NCBI GenBank assembly: GCA_024291935.2
Contig: CM044309.1
Span: forward strand, 97,303,628-97,367,627
Direction of reading: 5' to 3'
Length of the DNA: 64,000 bases
Origin: Okapia johnstoni
Lineage: Eukaryota > Chordata > Mammalia > Artiodactyla > Giraffidae
Shown here: piece by piece, positions 45,660 to 56,940 of the stretch
How positions within the stretch are numbered: position 1 is the stretch's first letter
Layout of the letters: every line of letters begins with the position of its first letter
Made by a program: the position numbers and the translations under genes
Notes under the pieces: model-generated
Database searches by the model: none
Told to the model about the DNA's origin: nothing
What the model saw: the letters and a program-made list of their open reading frames with translations, nothing else

Positions 45660-46700
45660 TATTGACTGACTCAACATCAAAACAACAACCTGATTCAAAG
45701 AAGAGATAAATGGCTTGAATAGATGTTTCTCTAAAGAAAATATAAAAATAGCTAAGCATATAAAACAATGTTTGACAGCGCTAATTATCAGGGAAATGCA
45801 AATCAAAACTATGAGATACCACCTCATATCCATTAGGACCAGCTACTATTAAAAACAATAAAATAACAGTATTGGTGAGGATGTGGAGTAATAAGAACCC
45901 TGCATACTGTTGGTGGGACTGCACAGTGGTACAGCCACTGTGAAAAACAGTACGGCAGCTTCTCAAAAATTAAAAATTAAATTACCATATTATCTGGTAA
46001 TTCTGCTTCTGGGTATATACCCAAAAGAATTGAAAATTAAGTTTGGAAGAGCTATTTGTATATCCATGTTCATAGTAGCATTATTTACAAATGCTAAAAT
46101 GTGTCAGCAACTCAAGTACCCATTGTCAGATGATTGGATAAGCAAAATATGTTATATACATACAACAGAATGTTATTCAGCCTTACAAAGGAAGGTAATT
46201 CTGACATATGCTACAACATGAGTGAACCCTGAGAACATATGCTGCATGAAATAAACCAGTCACAAAAAGGCAAGTATTGTATTACCCTATTTATATTGAG
46301 TACTTGAAGTAGTCAAAATTATAGATACAGAAAGTTGAATTGTGGTTACTGGGAGAGAAAGCAGTGAGAAAGCAGTAAATGGTCAGTTATTGTCAAAGGG
46401 GTCTAAAGTTTTTGTTATACAAGGTATAAGAAATTCTGGAGATGAATGATAGGGATGGTGGCACAATACGGAGTGTATTTAATGCCTCTGATGTCAGTTG
46501 CTCAGTCGTGTCTGATTCTTTGCAACCCCACGGACGGTAGCCTGCCAAGCTCCTCTGTCCCAGGAATTTTCCAGGCAAGAATACTGGAGTGGGTTGCCAT
46601 TTTCTATTCCATTGATGCCATTGGACTGTACACTTAAAAATGATTATGAGGGTGGCAAGTTTTATATTATGCATATTTTACTACAAGAAAAAATTGGAAA
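45660..46700 (+). mobile_element. L1 ORF2 end and 3' UTR, split by a SINE
   Basis: Sense ORF2 is easy to follow: 'gggaaatgcaaatcaaaact' (45791-45810), 'tggtgaggatgtggagtaat' (45873-45892), 'ctgttggtgggactgcaca' (45907-45925), 'ctgggtatatacccaaaaga' (46008-46027), and 'ttattcagccttacaaagga' (46173-46192). The 3' UTR resumes after the SINE at about 46613. It faces away from the antisense L1 just upstream (head to head). Confidence 0.92.
46487..46606 (-). mobile_element. Bov-tA 3' half inside L1
   Basis: Antisense body and tail only, no tRNA head. ttaatgcc (about 46479-46486) and ttgatgcc (46612-46619) may be its duplication. Confidence 0.9.
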
Positions 46701-47345
46701 AATGAGACTACCTACTCTATGCTAGATATAATCTTAGACTTACAATAATGAACAAGGACAAAAATCCTTCAAACTTTTTACTGTCTAACGAGGACATAAT
46801 ACACAGCAAAACATTGGAGTGGGGAACTTCAAAGGTACTTCTATAGTATTTATACTGTGCAGGGACCTAAAAGCAGCACTATCTCCAGGACAGAACTCCT
46901 CTCATCCTGTGCTGCCTGTTGTGTAATATCTGAAGATAGTTCTGTGCTACATTTTGTTAGGTTTCCTGGTTCTTTAAGACGAGAGGTCATTTCCAGACAC
47001 TTACAGATCTGTGGCTCACAATGGAATGTCTTGCATTTTATCTTTCTCAGTTTGCTAAAGCAGTTATCACGCATCTTTGGCTTTCCATTTTCCAAATTAT
47101 ATTTCTGATCTGTTATCTGCTCTCTCATTCATTTCATCCTTTTGAGTTTATACTAATTCTTCTTGTAGTCCTTTTACTATCATTTTAGTTAGGTTTAAGA
47201 AACTAGAAGATAAAGGTACATGTTCTATTTCCCAAGTTAGCCAGAATTCTCTGTATCTTCTAATTTGTTTTCTTATCTTCTCAAATGAACCAAACTCTCC
47301 TTTCACCATTGTCAAATGACATTTTGCTTTGAAACTGTTGTAATA
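46701..47345. other. Unrecognised stretch
   Basis: No firm repeat match. Overlapping open frames on both strands at 46850-47128 have no recognised domain. Confidence 0.4.
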
Positions 47346-47860
47346 TATTGTATTCGTTTTGTATTGTTGCTGTAGCAAATTACCACAAATGTAGCCTAAA
47401 GCAGCAAAAGGTATTCTCTCACAGTCAAGGAGGTCAGAAATCTGAAATTATTTTCACTAGGCTAAAGTAAAGGATTTGTCAAGACTGTATGCTTATGGGG
47501 GCTCTGATAAAAGAGTCTGTTTCCTTACTTTTTAAAACTTCTAGTGGCCACCTGTACTCCTTGTCCAGTGACCCCTTTCTCCATATTCAAAACACATCAC
47601 TCCAGTTTCTGCCCCAGTCAACACATTGCCGCCTTCTCTGCTCTAGTACTATCAGCAAACCTGTCATTACATTACTGGACCCCTTTAGATAATTCAGTAT
47701 AATCTCCGCATCTCAAAACCGTTAATTATTCACATATACGAAGTTCCCTTTGCCATATAAATTAACAAAGTCACGGAGTCCAGGTCTTGGCCTCTTTGGA
47801 GGACCATCAACTCAGACTATCCCGTATATTCCTAATTCCAACTTTTGTAATACTTCAATG
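47346..47860 (+). mobile_element. Ancient interspersed repeat, family not named
   Basis: Ordered phrases of a known old mammalian repeat: 'ttgctgtagcaaattaccac' (47367-47386), 'aggaggtcagaaatctgaaa' (47429-47448), 'cattacattactggacccct' (47665-47684), 'gataattcagtataatctcc' (47689-47708), 'gttccctttgccatataaat' (47743-47762). Probably LTR-type; name withheld. Confidence 0.5.
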
Positions 47861-48431
47861 CACTTTTTCAACAATTATAAGTAAATGCCTGGAAGATAGG
47901 AACAGTGTTTTCCTTTGCTTTTTTTTTTTTTATTAATCCTTGGACAGTAGTAGTTTACATGTGAAAATTATAAAATAAATTCAGGAATCAGTATAGAACA
48001 TTTGCATACTGTCATCTATGCGGAGGCAAATGTGAAAGAGGTAGAGGAGTACATTCTATAAGCAGCAAGAGACTGTATGAGAAGAGATGGGACTCTGAGA
48101 TAATATTTGGTGTATTTAATTAGTTGTGGGTGATTTTAGCCAATTTTTTAAGAGCATTATATCCAATTTTGTAATTTTTTAATATGGAGAACTGGGTAAT
48201 TATATGTCAAGAGAACTGTGAACCTGCTTTGTGGGTTTGTTTTTTCCCTCATACTTTATCTTATGTTACCCTGAACACAAATTTTGGATACATTTTAAGA
48301 ATGATGTACTCGGAAATAAATCCCAATGACTCAAATTCCTAGGCTATTTTACTATCATATTTGCACTGCTTACCTGTCAATGCAGATATCTGTCATGCTT
48401 CCTTCATAACAAGTCTCCTTCTGCTAACCCA
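47861..48431. other. Unique AT-rich stretch
   Basis: A T-run at 47920-47930, otherwise nothing recognised. Confidence 0.45.
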
Positions 48432-48441
48432 TTTATCAGCA

Positions 48442-48650
48442 TGCATGCATGCTCAGTCACTTTGTATCTGACTCTGTGATTCCATGGACCATTGTGAGTC
48501 AGGCTCCTCTGTCCATGGTATTCTACAGGCAAGAATACTGGAGTGGGTTGCCATGTGCTCCTTCAGGCGATCTTCCCGACCCAGGGATCAAACCCACGTC
48601 ACCTGTGTCTCAGGCAGATTCTTTACCACTGAGCCACAAGGGGAGTCCCG
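48442..48650 (-). mobile_element. Bov-tA SINE with 10-bp duplication
   Basis: Antisense complete SINE with a GCATGCATGC-type tail. Perfect duplication tttatcagca at 48432-48441 and 48651-48660. Confidence 0.95.
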
Positions 48651-48660
48651 TTTATCAGCA

Positions 48661-49940
48661 CAAATTTGGAAAAGTATCCTCAAGAAAGAAAAATCAAGAT
48701 CTTTTTAGAGACAGCTTTTTAAACAAGTAAATTCAAGACTGATTATAATCCAGTATCTCTGATAACTATATTCATCAACTTCTCTGATGCTTTTTACAAA
48801 ATTGACAAAAAATTACATGTTTTACAAACTGAAGAATTGAATCTGTGTTACCTTTGTAACTCTGACGCATTTTTTAAAGTAGTAATCTAAACACCTGAGT
48901 AGACTACTACTTTGATAACTTTAGAATTCATGAAAGAAGGAAAATCAAAATCCTTCAACAAAGAGTATCCTAAATGAAAGACAGCATCTAATGTGAATCA
49001 ATAGATGACATAAATTAATAATTATCTCACATCGAGCAAACTGGCCCAAGGATATATGTTTAGAAGAGGCATTTAAAACTAAAGAGATGAAAGAAAAAAA
49101 TAAGATTAAATGAAGAGATGTAACATCTGAAGAATGGTGATTTAAAAATTCTGAAACTTGCTGAAAAGAAATATTGATTGGCTACTCCCACAAAAAGAAT
49201 TCTAAAATTACTCACAAGGACAAATGTGCTCCAACACGTGGAACTCTGAGGAATGGTGGTCAGGAGCGGTGGTGCTAAGGTTGCTGAAGTTAATAGCCTG
49301 TCCATCCTAGGTGTACCGGCAGACTTTACTTAGGGACTTTGCCCCATTGATTGGAAAGCATTCAAGAGTTCCCAGGTTTTGGCACTTGGGAAACTATGCC
49401 CGTGCTTTTCAATCTCAGACAAGCTTCTTCTCAAAAGTGACAATCCCTCTTTCATTTTAATCATGTGCTTCTATTCTCTCCTTTGAGAAAGCCTGAATTT
49501 TTTTGCATTGGAAGAGCCCAGATCTTTGAAAACAATGACCTATTCACTGTCCCTTGAGAAACTCACTACTTGGGTGGAGAAAACTGACTCTTTACTCATT
49601 TCTGTCAAACCTATGTGGTGAAACTAAGCATATGTGGGTATTCAATAAATTAACAAGCGATGAGTTCTTAGACTGCTATTAGCTGTTAATTTTTTCTCTT
49701 GCTGTTTTTAATGTTTTTAGATGAATTTGGGAAGGCATCTAAGAAAATGTGACAAATGTAAGTACTTTTGCAACTGTGATTTTCACTTTTTGGAAAGCCC
49801 TCAATATTCATATTTCATATCTCACTTGTTTTAGCCTTTAGAGTAAATATAAAGTCAACTATAGGTTAAGCTGTGTTACTGTTTATATCTCAGTAACAAC
49901 CAATAAGAATGAATTGCATGTAGCTATTTTATCCCTAAAT
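48661..49940. other. Unique stretch, 1.3 kb
   Basis: No repeat family recognised. 49240-49620 is less AT-rich than its flanks. No coding signal. Confidence 0.4.
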
Positions 49941-50117
49941 ATTCATTGGAAGGACTGTTGATGAAGCTGAAGCTCCAGTACTTTGGCCACCAGATGCGAA
50001 GAAACAACTCACTGGAAAAGACCAGGGTATCTTCCTGACCCAGGGATTGAAACCATATCTCTTATGTCTCTTTCATTGGCAGGCAGTTCTTTACCACTAG
50101 TGCTATCTGGGAAGCAC
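49941..50117. mobile_element. BovB/Bov-tA chimera
   Basis: 49941-50023 is sense BovB from inside the ORF2 C-terminal tail, stopping about 220 bases short of the BovB end. 50022-50117 is antisense Bov-tA from mid-body to the tRNA head. They join at a shared cc with nothing between. Neither part has its own 3' terminus at the join. Confidence 0.85.
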
Positions 50118-50119
50118 AT

Positions 50120-50820
50120 TTAATATACAGTAAATCCCAGTCTCCCAATTTATACCTCCTCACATTCCCCCTTGACATCCATAAGATTGTTTTCTATATC
50201 TGTGATTATATTCTTATTTGGAAATATGTCCATTTGAACCATTTTTTTAGATTCCACATGTAAGCAATATCATATAATATTTGTCTTTCTGTGTCTTATT
50301 TACTTCACTCAGAATGACAATCTCTAGCTCTATTTATGTTGCTGCAGATGGCATTATTTAATTTTTCTTTTATGACTAATAGTCCATTGTACATATGTAC
50401 CATGTGTTCTTTACCCATTAATCTGTCAATGGACATTTAGGTTGATTACCTGTTCTGGCTATTTTAAATAGTGCTGCAATGAACATTCAGATGCATGCAT
50501 CTTTTCAAATTATGGTATTATCTGGATAAATGCTCAGGAGTGATGTTGCTAGATTATATGGTAGCTCTATTTTTTTAGTTTTTTAAGGAACCAATGTATT
50601 GTTCTATATAGTGGCTACACCAATTTACATTCCCACCAACAGTGTAGAATGGTTCCCTTTTCCCCACACCTTCTCCAGAATTTATTGTTTGTAGATTTCT
50701 TGATGATGGCAATTCTTACAGGTATGAGGTGATACCCCATTGTGGTTTTCATTTGTATATCTCTAATAATTAGTGATGTTGAGCATCTTTTCATCTGTGG
50801 CCATCTCTATGTCCGGGCAA
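50120..50820 (-). mobile_element. L1, ORF2 end and 3' UTR
   Basis: Clear antisense landmarks: 'cacattcccccttgacatcc' (50161-50180), 'tctgtcaatggacatttagg' (50423-50442), 'gtgctgcaatgaacattcag' (50471-50490), 'acattcccaccaacagtgta' (50626-50645), 'gatgttgagcatcttttcat' (50775-50794). Frames closed by stops. Confidence 0.92.
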
Positions 50821-51336
50821 TAGTTTTCAAACCTTTACATTTTACTTAAGAAGGAAAGATCAGTATTCATGAAACACTCTCACATTCTCTTAAATTTTTG
50901 AAAAGTTATCCATTCCTTTATATTTTTTGAACTTGACTTCCAAAGTTTTCCATAAGTTGTTTAAAGAGTTGCTATAATGTTATCTATAGAATACTATAGA
51001 TCTTGCAACTTTAAAATTGTTTTGTCTCATTTTTAAACGTGTCCAGTAAAATCTAAATATGCAGAAATTTTATATGCAACCTTATCCATTAAGAAAAGAG
51101 ATCTCATTTTTATCAATTCAGAATATTTACATTATTATTCTTTATACTCATGTATCTGTTTCCATTCTTCCACACAATTTTACCTTAAGCAATGTATTTT
51201 ATACTTGAAAACAGTTTATTTTTCATTCTATAATACTCCTTTATAATAATATGTTAAATGCACTGAAATGACCTCTTTACCTATGTGTCAAAAGATACTT
51301 TGGATTAAATTTTCATTGCAGTATCTATTGATATGG
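50821..51336. other. Unique AT-rich stretch
   Basis: Nothing recognised. Confidence 0.45.
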
Positions 51337-51995
51337 TTGTTTTGTTGTTCAGTCACTCAGTCACGTCCAACTCTTTGTGACCCCATGGATTACAGCACAC
51401 CAGGCTTCCCTGTCCTTCACTGTCTCCTGGAGTTTGCTCAAACTTACGTCCATTGAGTTGATGATGCCATCCATCCATCTCATCCTCTCTTGCCCCCTTC
51501 TCCTCACAGCCTCAATCTTTCCCAACATTAGGGTCTTTTCCAGTGGATCAGCTTTTTGCTCATGTGGCCAAAGTATTAGAGCTTCAGTTTCAGCATCAGT
51601 CCTTCCAATGAATATTCAGGGTTGATTTCCTTGAGGATTGACTGGTTTGATCTCTTTGCAGTCCAAGGGACTCTCAAGACTCTTCTCCAGCACCATAGTT
51701 CGAAAACATAAATTCTTTGGTATTCAGCTTGCTTTATGGTCCAACTCTCACATCTGTACACGACTACTGGAAAAACCATAGTTTTCACCATACAGACCCT
51801 TGTTGGCAAAGTGATATCTCTGCTTTTTAATATGCTGTCTGGGTTTTTCATAGCTTTTCTTTCAAGTCACAAGCATCTTTTAATTTCATGGTAGCAGTCA
51901 CTGCGTACAGTGGTTTTGGAGTCCAGGAAAATAAAGTCTGTCGCTGTTCCATTTTTTTTCTCCATCTATTTTCCATGAAGTAATGGGACTGGATA
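51337..51995 (-). mobile_element. BovB 3' portion, about 660 bp
   Basis: Antisense copy from a TTGTTGTTCAG tail through the C-terminal tail of ORF2 to the sequence just after RT ('ttccatgaagtaatgggact'). The encoded remnant (51576-51851, minus strand, 91 aa) spans DSILKSRDITLPTRV to EGLMLKLKL. More diverged than the copies at 54-55 kb. No RT motifs. Confidence 0.95.
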
Positions 51996-52389
51996 ATATA
52001 CAATTTATAAAAAATTCAGTATATTGCAAAGTTTGATAAATGATTATTAAACATAAGCAATAAATATTTCTAGAATTGAATTTTCTAATAAGATGTAGGA
52101 GGCTTTTTTTTCTCCTAACTGGTTTAATTATTTAAGAATAAACATTTTTCAATGCATAAATGTGAAATGATTTAGCATAAACTCTACTCCTGTTTTTTCT
52201 GCTTTAAATGTGCAAGCTCCAAGAAAATCTGTTCACATAAACAGATGGAATGGAAGGAATTTTATTATAGAGGTACAATTTAATTATTTGAACTTCATCC
52301 AAAAAATCATCTAATAATCTATGTGCCAAAAATAATAAAGTGATCTATCATCAAAAAGTACTTGTAATGATTTATCAGCTGACAGCTAG
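51996..52389. other. Unique AT-rich stretch
   Basis: Nothing recognised. Confidence 0.45.
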
Positions 52390-53765
52390 ATTAGATTTTG
52401 CTTAAATTTCTTTGTTTCCAGAGAGTTCTTAATTGTCTGTTGAAATACTTTTATGATGGCTGCATAAAAATTCTTGTCAGATAATTCCAACATCTGATTC
52501 TTTCCAATGTTAGACTCTGTTGACTGCCTTTTCTCATTCATGTTGTGATTTTCTTGGTTCTCGATATGAAGAGTGATTATTTCCCATGGCTTCCTGGATA
52601 TTGTGGACATTACAAGGCTAGATTCCTTTCAATTTTTTTTTTTTTGAGCAAGTGGTCCTAGATTTTTTGGCCATTACTTTTGCACTGAAATCCCTTAAAT
52701 CTTTTCTGAGCAAGTGGTCCCATTTTAATGTGCAGCATAAGAGCTGGATGGGCATGGATGCTCAGCTCCCTGACTCCTGCTAGATTGCGAAAGAGGGTGG
52801 CTTGGAAATTCAGCTCCTTTCTTACCTAGAGAAGGTGGGAAACTGACTTGTACTTCTCATTGCTCCCTGGGGGTGGGGACTTTGGGGGGGGTGATGTTGT
52901 GCGTTATAAGAACAGGTCCTTGCAGAGTCCTGCAGTGATCAAGCAAAGGTAAGCAAAGGGGAGGCTCTTGCTGCTAAGTTGCCTCAGGGTGAGTGGGAAG
53001 GTTAATGCCAGGTAGGGGTGGAAGTCCAGGTCTCCACTGGCTCTCACTGACAGCAGGAGTAGCAGAAGGTGGAGGGCACATCAGTTCTAACTTGCAGCAC
53101 CTTGCTCGGCCCCATTAACTCCAGGTGGAGGTGGAGATTCAGATCCACCGGAACCCTGCTGACACCAGGAAGTGGGTGGAACATACTGGTGACCAGTAGC
53201 CCTGCCTTCCACCACTTTATCAAGTTTTGTTTCTCCTACCCCACTGATACCAAACTGAGATGAAACTCAGCACTGCCTGCATCTGCCAAGTAAGAGGATG
53301 GAAGAGCAACTGAATGCTCAGACTCTCCCAGTAAGTGGGAGGGATAGGGTAAGAGGTGTGAAATGGGGGTATAAAATCAATTCTCTGTATTTCTCTAAAA
53401 TCTTGATCATGATCGTGTTTTCTATGAATAGGTATTGCTAAAAATGTTTTCTGTCGTAAGACCATCCTTTTCCTGGTCTCCTGGATAGGGAGAACAGTCT
53501 TTCTCTGGAGCATTTTAGCCCTGTGCATGTTGGGGGCTCTAGGATGGAGGCATTGGCAGTGCTCTGTCTTGCATACATACAGGAGAGACCATGAGGAAAG
53601 CAGAGGTTTCACCAGTGTCAGGCCTCAGATCATTCTTTCCACCTTTCAGAGTCTTCACATGCTTGATTGATACATCATTTTCAGGTTTTTTTTTCTTTAC
53701 TTAAGTAGGAGGACCTAGAAGAAATGGAACTACTTCATCTTGTTAGAACCAGAGGTCTCCTACCT
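52390..53765 (-). mobile_element. Old L1M 3' UTR, 1.4 kb, GC-richer
   Basis: Antisense L1M 3' UTR landmarks in order: 'gaaatacttttatgatggct' (52442-52461), 'attcttgtcagataattcca' (52470-52489), the 'ggtggaagtccaggtctcca' block (53018-53037), and 'taagtaggaggacctagaag' (53703-53722). The repeated 'ctgacac/ctgacag' and ggtgg modules around 53000-53170 are typical. The 130-aa minus frame at 53220-53612 is a by-product of this composition. Confidence 0.75.
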
Positions 53766-54156
53766 TCAATTTTTGGAAAGCAAGGAATTGGATAACACTC
53801 AACATGCAAGAAGATGCTTTCCAGTCCTTAGATTCATCTCTTTCTCAATTTTAGCTAAATGTATTTAGAAGAGCTTAATGAAACCCATTAATTTTAATTT
53901 TTCTCTGCTTTTTTTTTTGTTTTACTTAAAACCACCTTCTTTAACCCAATAAAATAGTTTTTGATTATTTTAAGTTTGGTTAAGTTGGATATTTTGTCTA
54001 CATTGGGCAGTGTGTACAGGCAGTTCAGCCAAACTCTCATGAAACAAAGAAAAGGGATTTGGAGGCCCTGTATCTGGCCTTATCACAGGTAAACTAGGAA
54101 GTCTGCGAGTCTCAGTCATATGAGGAAGGGGTGATTGCTCATATTAACCATTTCCT
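53766..54156. other. Unique stretch
   Basis: Nothing recognised. Confidence 0.45.
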
Positions 54157-54167
54157 AGAAAACAAAA

Positions 54168-55267
54168 TTCTACTGTATACTCATAAGGGATTTGATATAG
54201 GTCATACTGTGTGGATCACAATAAACTGTGGAAAATTCTGAAAGAGATGGGAATACCAGACCATCTGACCTGCCTCTTGAGAAACCTGTATGCAGGTCAT
54301 GAAGCAACAGTTAGAACTGGACATGGAACAACAGACTGGTTCCAAATAGGAAAAGGAGTCCGTCAAGGCTGTATATTGTCACCCTGCTTATTTAACTTAT
54401 ATGCAGAGTACATCATGAGAAACGCTGGGCTGGAAGAAACACAAGCTGGAATCAAGATTGCCGGGAGAAATATCAATAACCTCAGATATGCAGATGACAA
54501 CACACTTATGGCAGAAAGTGAAGAAGAACTAAAGAGCCTCTTGATGAAAGTGAAAGAGGAGAGTGAAAAAGTTGGCTTAAAGCTCAACGTTCAGAAAACT
54601 AAGATCATGGCATCTGGTCCTATCACTTCATGGGCAATAGATGGGGAAACAGTGGACAGTGTCAGACTTAATTTTTGGGGGCTCCAAAATCACTGCTGAT
54701 GGTGATTGCAGCCATGAAATTAAAAGATGCTTACTCCTTGGAAGGAAGGTTATGGCCAACCTAGATAGCATATTTAAAAGCAGAGACATTACTTTGCCAA
54801 CAAAAGTCCATCTAGTCAAGGCTATGCTTTTTCCAGTGGTCATGTATGGATGTGAGAGTTGGACGGTGAAGAAAGCTGAGCACCAGAATTGATGCTTTTG
54901 AACTGTGGTGTTGGAGAAGACTCTTGAGAGTCCCTTGGACTGCAAGGAGATCCAGTCAATCCATCCTAAAAGAGATCAATCCTGGGTGTTCATTTGAAGG
55001 ACTGATGTTGAAGCTGAAACTCCAATACTTTGGCCACCTCATGCGAAGAGTTGACTCATTGGAAAAGACCCTAATGCTGGGTAGGATTGGGGGCGGGAGG
55101 AGAAGGGGACGACAGAGGATGAGATGGTTGGATGGCATCACCAACTCGATGGACATGGGTTTGGGTAGACTCCGGGAGTTGGTGATGGACAGAGAGGCCT
55201 GGTGTGCTGCAATTCATGGAGTCGCAAAGAGTCAGACACGACTGAGTGACTGAACTGAACCGAACTG
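54168..55267 (+). mobile_element. BovB LINE with 5' inversion and perfect 11-bp duplication
   Basis: 54168-54207 is antisense BovB from the region before RT. At 54208 it switches to sense BovB at motif A of RT (tgtgtggatcacaataaact) and runs to the ACTGA tail. The whole unit is flanked by agaaaacaaaa at 54157-54167 and 55268-55278, so inverted and direct parts inserted as one event. Confidence 0.93.
54211..55253 (+). pseudogene. BovB ORF2 RT and tail remnant
   Basis: Frame one (54211-54699) begins after the motif A aspartates and holds GKGVRQGCILSP (motif B) and YADDNTLM with the YADD box. Frame two (54641-54892) covers the post-RT part to [11 protein letters not shown], and frame three (54924-55253) covers RVPWTARRS to SQTRLSD. 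Two small indels split an otherwise well-kept sequence. Motif A is missing because the inversion breakpoint lies in it. Inactive. Confidence 0.92.
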
Positions 55268-55278
55268 AGAAAACAAAA

Positions 55279-55544
55279 GAGTGGGTGAATTAAACTCACT
55301 GTTTTCCAGGATCACCTGGCTCAGGTGAAATTCACTATTGTCAGTGGGATGTGAATAGATTCTTGGGGGCCAGTCTGGAATGAAGGAGAATAAGGGGTTT
55401 ATCACTGCAATGATGCTGGCTTGGACCCTGTAAGAGATTTTAGATATATTTTTAAAGACCATTGCTAAAATGTGGATATTGCCTTATGAACAGCTACTCT
55501 CTTGCTTCCAAGTGCTGCTATAGTGTGATATGCAGGCATCCATA
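55279..55544. other. Unrecognised segment before LTR
   Basis: Includes a purine-rich 'aatgaaggagaataagggg' at 55379-55397. It might be retroviral polypurine-tract DNA or coincidence. Confidence 0.3.
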
Positions 55545-55879
55545 TGACAGATATAAAATTAATAAACGGATACTTCAATTAAATACAGCCAGGGGGCCAC
55601 AAGAGGGCACACTCCTATCCTGTGATGATAGAGCCCATCAGCAATAAGAAACACTCTTCTTTCCTGCCAAGAACTCAGCCCATGAAAAGCCATAGATTCT
55701 TTGTTCATAGTCTTCCCAACTTCCTTTTCCTCCCTAGAGGAGATTTCTCCTTACTTTGCTGTGTAGGGACTAGAAGGTGACTCACCATGGCTGTGGACCC
55801 TGAATTGCAGTCCTCTGCTGTTCCTGAATAAACCCATCTTGTGGAGAACTGGCTGTCAGTCTGTTTCATGTCAATAACA
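55545..55879 (+). mobile_element. Solo LTR of an endogenous retrovirus (copy 1)
   Basis: About 335 bp, starts TG and ends CA. It shares an ordered set of blocks with the LTR at 61.4 kb: ttaataaac near the start, tagagccca, ccaatga/cccatgaaaa-type box, 'cccaacttccttt', and a terminal ctggc/gcagtctg-tttca-gtcaa segment. A polyadenylation signal aataaa is at 55827-55832. No gag, pol or env was seen nearby. Flanking tetramers (cata, tata) differ, so a duplication is not proven. Confidence 0.72.
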
Positions 55880-55976
55880 TATAACCTATCCACAGTCCCA
55901 GGAATGGATCCTCAGATTGTCTTCAACATCTTGCCACCCCAAACCTAACTTTGGATCCTTACACAGGTCCATTCAG

Positions 55977-56018
<42 letters not shown>
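55977..56018. repeat. (CA)n microsatellite
   Basis: About 40 bases of pure AC abutting the tail side of a BovB fragment. Confidence 0.97.
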
Positions 56019-56019
<1 letters not shown>

Positions 56020-56348
56020 AGTTCAGTCACTCAGTCATGTCTGACTCTTTGCGACCCCATGAATTGCAGCACGCCAGGCCTCCCTGTCCATCACCAACTC
56101 CCGGAGTCTACCCAAACCCATGTCCATCGAGTCGGTGATGCCATCCAACCATCTCATCCTCTGTTGTCCCCTTCTCCTCCTGCCCTCAATCCTTCCCAGC
56201 ATCAGGGTCTTTTCCAATGAGTCAACTCTCCGCATGAGGTGGCCAAAGTATTGGAGTTTCAGCTTCAACATCAGTCCTTCCAATGAACACCCAGGACTGA
56301 TCTCCTTTAGGATAGACTGATTGGATCTCCTTGCGGTCCAAGGGACTC
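56020..56348 (-). mobile_element. BovB 3' end, 329 bp, between microsatellites
   Basis: Antisense, low divergence, from a single TTCAG tail unit to 'cggtccaagggactc'. The left side is (CA)n and the right side a TA/CATA repeat. atacacac occurs at both outer edges (55977-55984, 56427-56434). Confidence 0.95.
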
Positions 56349-56368
56349 ATATATACATATACATATAC

Positions 56369-56416
<48 letters not shown>

Positions 56417-56434
56417 GTATATACATATACACAC
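56349..56434. repeat. TA/TACATA microsatellite
   Basis: About 85 bases of tacata units grading into pure TA and back. Confidence 0.96.
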
Positions 56435-56940
56435 TGAGGAGCAGAGTTACTTGGCCATGGATTATGCATACACTAAAGTTAACCTAGGTTCCCTCTGGAT
56501 CGTTTTCCAGAAAGGATGCAAAACTACATTTTCATCAACAGCGTATGGAGTTACCGCTCTCCCCAATTACTTCCGAAATTATCCAATTTTACAATTATCC
56601 AAGTTTAAGTTATCTAAAATGAAGTAAAATTAAAATTTTAATTCCTTGGTTACACTAGCCACATTTTAAGTGCACAAGAACAGAATTTACATCTTTCCAG
56701 AAAGCTTTAAAATTTCAAACATCTTCCCCCATTCTCTCATCTGCTTATGAATGTGGTTTTGGTATAATTTTGGAATGGAAATTCCTAATTGCGATGAAAA
56801 CTAAACAAAAACCTTTTCTTAATAAAATGCTCTAAAGTATAGAGCACTGGGAGCTCCAATCAGATGGTTGTTTTATTATATGAAGAAATTGATGAGCAAA
56901 CGTCAGAGCTGTTCATTGGGGTATATATGCTTTTGCTGCT
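56435..56940. other. Unique stretch
   Basis: Nothing recognised with confidence. Confidence 0.45.

Noticed and set aside
53220..53612. 130-aa protein on the minus strand
   Set aside because: Falls within L1M 3' UTR sequence; no domain recognised and composition explains the open frame.
56331..56434. Protein made of alternating tyrosine/isoleucine/threonine
   Set aside because: Direct translation of the TA/CATA microsatellite.
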